Positions 32,580 through 34,986 of a stretch of 34,986 bases of DNA are shown here, piece after piece. The notes under the pieces are model-generated. The model worked only from the letters and a program-made list of their open reading frames with translations. It ran no database searches and was not told the DNA's origin. A program made the position numbers and the translations under genes. The DNA comes from Candidatus Saccharimonadia bacterium (lineage in GTDB: Bacteria > Patescibacteriota > Saccharimonadia > Saccharimonadales > Saccharimonadaceae), in NCBI GenBank assembly GCA_023260255.1, contig JALQVV010000002.1, positions 1 to 34,986 of the forward strand, given 5' to 3'. Positions within the stretch are counted from its first letter, which is position 1, and the number at the start of each line of letters is the position of its first letter.

Positions 32580-33125
32580 GTGCAGCCTTGGCCCCATGCA
32601 GAAGAGCCTGAGGAGATAAAAGTTGGCTGGCGGCGATTGGTTCGCAAAGTATTTGTTGATCCAAATGGTAAAAAACAAGAATACTATACTAAAGAAGATC
32701 CAAAGCGGCCCTCTGTTGCAATCATTGCATTGACACCGGATAACAAAGTTATTGTTGCCGAGCAATTCCGACCAGGACCGGAGCGTATTATGCAAGAACT
32801 GCCAGGCGGCGGCGGTGAGAACGACGAGGACCTACAGGCTGCAGCTATACGAGAGTTACATGAAGAAACAGGCTATGCAGTTGGAACTGTCGAATCCCTC
32901 GGTTTTGTCTATAAAGACGCTTATACCAATCCAACCAGCAATTACTTTCTTGCACGCGATTGTGTTCGTGATGCCGATCAGCATACCGATGAAGGTGAAT
33001 TTATCAACGTCAAGGAAATAACAATCGACGAATTATTCGACAATGCAAGAAACGGCTGCATGACTGATTCCGAAGGTGTATTCCTGGCCTATGAAAAATT
33101 AAATGCTATTCGAGCGGGGGTATAA
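32580..33125 (+). CDS. Nudix hydrolase, ADP-ribose pyrophosphatase-like
   Basis: 181 residues with a full Nudix box at 77-99 (G-x5-E-x7-RELHEETG-Y). The preceding VIVAEQFRPGPERIMQELPGG pattern (EQFR, then an ELP-glycine run) is typical of ADP-ribose or sugar-nucleotide pyrophosphatases. GFVYKDAYTNPTSNYFLA follows the box. The likely start is a GTG at 32580, just after gatB, with AGGGAG upstream. Two bases separate it from galU, and both may act on sugar nucleotides. Confidence 0.85.
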   Translation: MQPWPHAEEPEEIKVGWRRLVRKVFVDPNGKKQEYYTKEDPKRPSVAIIALTPDNKVIVAEQFRPGPERIMQELPGGGGENDEDLQAAAIRELHEETGYAVGTVESLGFVYKDAYTNPTSNYFLARDCVRDADQHTDEGEFINVKEITIDELFDNARNGCMTDSEGVFLAYEKLNAIRAGV

Positions 33126-33127
33126 CA

Positions 33128-34006
33128 GTGAAGAAACCGACCAAAGCAATCATTGCTGCAGCAGGACTAGGGACGCGATTTTTGCCGCAGACTAAGGCGA
33201 TGCCCAAGGAAATGTTGCCGATTATTGATCGGCCAGTTATCCAGTTGATCGTCGAAGAAGCCGTTGCGGCTGGCGTGACGGAAATCATTATTGTCACGGG
33301 TAGTACCAAACGCGCCATCGAGGATCATTTTGATCGCAGCGATGAGCTCGAGCGTGAACTACGCGAAAAGGGCAAGCGCGACAAAGCCGATGAGATTGAA
33401 AAGATCGCCAATCTTGCAAACTTCGTGTATGTCCGACAAAAAGGATCACCGAAGGGTAATGCTCGCCCAGTATTGAATGCTCAACATCTCATCAATGACG
33501 ACGAGCCATTTTTCGTATTTTTTGCCGACGATTTTTTCCGAAGCAAAGTACCGCGTGCCGAACAGTTGCTTGAAGCTTACGAGGCTACTGGCAAATCGGT
33601 CATCACATTGATAGAGGTCGATAAAAAAGATGCCGACAAGTATGGGATGGCCGCTATTGATACAAAGTTCGATGACAAAACTTTTCAGCTGACACAACTG
33701 GTCGAAAAACCGGGCGAAGCCAATACACCCAGCAACTTCGCCTCGGTCGGTGGGTATCTACTCACGCCAGATATTTTACCGATCATTGCCCAGGAAAAGC
33801 CAGACAAAAACGGCGAGATTACCCTTGCGGATAGTATTAATGAACTAGCACAGCAGGACAAAGTGTATGGACGTTTTGTCGAAGGCATCTGGCACGATAC
33901 TGGCGATCAGTTGAAATACATTAAAGCCGTGGTTGACTTGGCACTTGAAAGTCCGGAATACGGCGACAAACTGGCAGCTTATTTACAGGAGCGGTTGCAG
34001 CAATAG
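33128..34006 (+). CDS. galU: UTP-glucose-1-phosphate uridylyltransferase
   Basis: Makes UDP-glucose, a donor for envelope glycans. The nucleotide-binding N-terminus IIAAAGLGTRFLPQTKAMPK (8-27) is diagnostic, with MLPIIDRPVIQLIVEEA next. Further marks are FFVFFADDFF near the metal site, QLVEKPGEANTPSNFASVGGY, and GRFVEGIWHDTGDQLKYI. 292 residues is normal. The start is a GTG at 33128, preceded by a G-run. It is the last gene before a new leaderless promoter. Confidence 0.94.
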   Translation: MKKPTKAIIAAAGLGTRFLPQTKAMPKEMLPIIDRPVIQLIVEEAVAAGVTEIIIVTGSTKRAIEDHFDRSDELERELREKGKRDKADEIEKIANLANFVYVRQKGSPKGNARPVLNAQHLINDDEPFFVFFADDFFRSKVPRAEQLLEAYEATGKSVITLIEVDKKDADKYGMAAIDTKFDDKTFQLTQLVEKPGEANTPSNFASVGGYLLTPDILPIIAQEKPDKNGEITLADSINELAQQDKVYGRFVEGIWHDTGDQLKYIKAVVDLALESPEYGDKLAAYLQERLQQ

Positions 34007-34009
34007 TTG

Positions 34010-34018
34010 TGCTACAAT
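34010..34018 (+). promoter_or_regulatory. Extended -10 promoter for the small-protein cluster
   Basis: TGCTACAAT. It overlaps an early in-frame ATG and lies 7 nt before the ATG at 34026, supporting that start and a leaderless message for the cluster. Confidence 0.6.
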
Positions 34019-34025
34019 GATGCAT

Positions 34026-34277
34026 ATGGATTGGGCTTACGTTTTAGTCATCATATTATCAATCTTCCTGGCGTTATTCTTACTCCTGGGGATTATATTG
34101 ATCATATTGCTTATTCGAGTGACATTGCAGATCAAATCAATTACCGAATCAGCCCAGCGAACGGCTGATACTGTTGAGGGGATCGTCAGTGGTATTGGCC
34201 GATTCAGTTCGCCAAGCATCATTGCTGGAATGTTGATAAAAAAAGCCAAAAAATTTACACGAAAGAAGGACCGATAA
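34026..34277 (+). CDS. Small single-pass membrane protein
   Basis: 83 residues: one long hydrophobic N-terminal helix (about 3-30, VLVIILSIFLALFLLLGIIL), then an amphipathic region (QIKSITESAQRTADTVEGIV) and a very basic tail. It somewhat resembles DUF948-type membrane proteins, which often precede YtxH genes, and a YtxH-like gene does follow one base later. I prefer the ATG at 34026; ATGs at 34017 and 34020 overlap the -10 box. Function unknown. Confidence 0.7.
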   Translation: MDWAYVLVIILSIFLALFLLLGIILIILLIRVTLQIKSITESAQRTADTVEGIVSGIGRFSSPSIIAGMLIKKAKKFTRKKDR

Positions 34278-34278
34278 C

Positions 34279-34482
34279 ATGGCAAAGAAAATTTTCCCAT
34301 TTGGAGCGATTATTGGTGCAATTGCTGGTGTGATTGCCGGCGTATTAGTAGCGCCTAAAAGTGGCCGAGAAACTCGTGCAGATATCAAGGCAAAAGCCGA
34401 AGAGCTGAAAGACAAAGCCGAAACAGAAATCGACAAGGCCAAAGCATCTGCTGGTGAGCTCAAAGATAAACTGAAAAAGTAG
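34279..34482 (+). CDS. YtxH-like small protein
   Basis: 67 residues. An N-terminal Gly/Ala-rich membrane helix (FGAIIGAIAGVIAGVLVAPK) followed by SGRETRADIKAKAEELK and a charged helical tail is the YtxH pattern, usually linked to general stress. One base after the preceding membrane protein and 2 bases before the next gene, so the three form one operon. Confidence 0.8.
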   Translation: MAKKIFPFGAIIGAIAGVIAGVLVAPKSGRETRADIKAKAEELKDKAETEIDKAKASAGELKDKLKK

Positions 34483-34484
34483 TC

Positions 34485-34763
34485 ATGGTGAAGTCACTAG
34501 CTAAACGCATTCGCCGCGGACAACAAATGGGTGCTCGTCGCGACTTGCTTCAGGAATTATTCAACGATTTCTATCGTGATCGTCATAATATTTACAAAAT
34601 CAATTTCATACGAGGCATATTCTTTGGTCTGGGTACCGCACTCGGCGGCACGGTGGTCGTTGCGCTCGTAGTGTGGGCACTGAGTTTCTTTGTGAATATT
34701 CCAGGCATTGGCGACGCTGCCCAAAAAGCCCAATCCACTCTGGAATCTGGGCATCAGAACTAG
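34485..34763 (+). CDS. DUF5665-like small membrane protein
   Basis: 92 residues: a basic N-terminal half (KSLAKRIRRGQQMGARRDLL), then NFIRGIFFGLGTALGGTVVV leading into one membrane helix, ending in a polar tail. The layout matches what I recall of DUF5665 proteins in CPR bacteria and Gram-positives, but I cannot run a profile search. Last gene of the three-gene stress-type cluster. Function unknown. Confidence 0.65.
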   Translation: MVKSLAKRIRRGQQMGARRDLLQELFNDFYRDRHNIYKINFIRGIFFGLGTALGGTVVVALVVWALSFFVNIPGIGDAAQKAQSTLESGHQN

Positions 34764-34764
34764 C

Positions 34765-34786
34765 AATTGTTAAATAATTGTTAAAT
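34765..34786 (+). repeat. Tandem 11-bp direct repeat
   Basis: Two perfect, back-to-back copies of AATTGTTAAAT in the AT-rich 95-bp gap before the last gene. One helical turn apart, so a protein binding both copies from the same DNA face is possible. No clear promoter hexamers could be fixed in this gap. Confidence 0.7.
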
Positions 34787-34858
34787 TAAACTTCACTATT
34801 GCATTCTTGTCAATTTAAATATATTTTAAAAGTATTAGCATTATTGGAGGGGTACCAC

Positions 34859-34986
34859 ATGAGCGAGGGTCTATTACGTATTGCCAATTTTATGAAATTA
34901 CTGACTGTAAAGCGGGTTTTCCTGGTATTTTGTTGTTTTGTACTGGTCTTTACGCTCATGATGCCAGCGCAAACCCAGGCGTGGAG
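34859..34986 (+). CDS. Secreted protein, N-terminal part (cut by window end)
   Basis: The first 42 codons are seen. A basic stretch then a hydrophobic core (VFLVFCCFVLVFTLMMPA) ending AQTQA-W makes a typical signal peptide with a likely cleavage after AQTQA. A strong ribosome site, TTGGAGGGG, lies about 7 nt before the ATG. The rest of the protein is outside the window, so no function can be given. Confidence 0.7.
   Translation, partial: MSEGLLRIANFMKLLTVKRVFLVFCCFVLVFTLMMPAQTQAW

Overview
This window looks like a piece of a small-genome Candidate Phyla Radiation bacterium, most likely a Candidatus Saccharibacteria (TM7) chromosome. The lineage is inferred from gene content and style: tightly packed operons with 1-4 nt overlaps, a split transketolase, a pentose-phosphate-centred sugar cluster, a short Rel protein, a YtxH/DUF5665-like small-protein cluster, and many extended -10 promoters placed 6-11 nt before start codons (probable leaderless mRNAs). 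No rRNA, tRNA or CRISPR array was seen.

Layout. 1-2800: end of a cytochrome bo3-type quinol oxidase operon (cyoB partial, cyoC, cyoD, cyoE). 2857-4041: type II NADH dehydrogenase-like flavoprotein, which could feed that oxidase. 4212-9012: membrane-anchored FKBP isomerase, thioredoxin reductase, glycerophosphodiester phosphodiesterase (minus strand), inorganic pyrophosphatase, a Nudix hydrolase and a bifunctional-looking Rel (p)ppGpp enzyme (minus strand). 9103-17182: central sugar metabolism (gap, rpiB, rpe, two transketolase halves, class II aldolase, two PfkB-family kinases, a LOG-like protein). 17225-19195: uvrB. 19245-24180: two probable surface proteins, a prepilin-like protein with RCC1-type repeats and a membrane-anchored trypsin-fold protein whose nucleophile position reads Asp instead of Ser. 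24341-25552: DEAD-box RNA helicase.

25553-27148 is the most unusual stretch: about 570 bp of GC-rich, non-coding, strongly self-complementary sequence directly followed by a reverse transcriptase gene. The RT carries the retron hallmarks (NAxxH placed 14 residues before the catalytic Asp of motif A, an ITG version of the VTG motif, LPQGSP, Y-x-DD). The upstream DNA has a 9-bp perfect closing helix (extendable with G-U pairs) joining positions 25579-25590 to 26078-26089, just where a retron a1/a2 stem should be. I read this as a divergent retron with a very large (about 510 nt) template RNA and no obvious effector gene.

27191-29048: ABC exporter pair. 29069-32577: gatC-gatA-gatB amidotransferase operon interrupted by a small membrane protein with a HEPN-like R-x4-H motif. 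32580-34006: ADP-ribose-type Nudix hydrolase and galU. 34026-34763: three small membrane/stress-type proteins. 34859-34986: start of a secreted protein cut by the window end.
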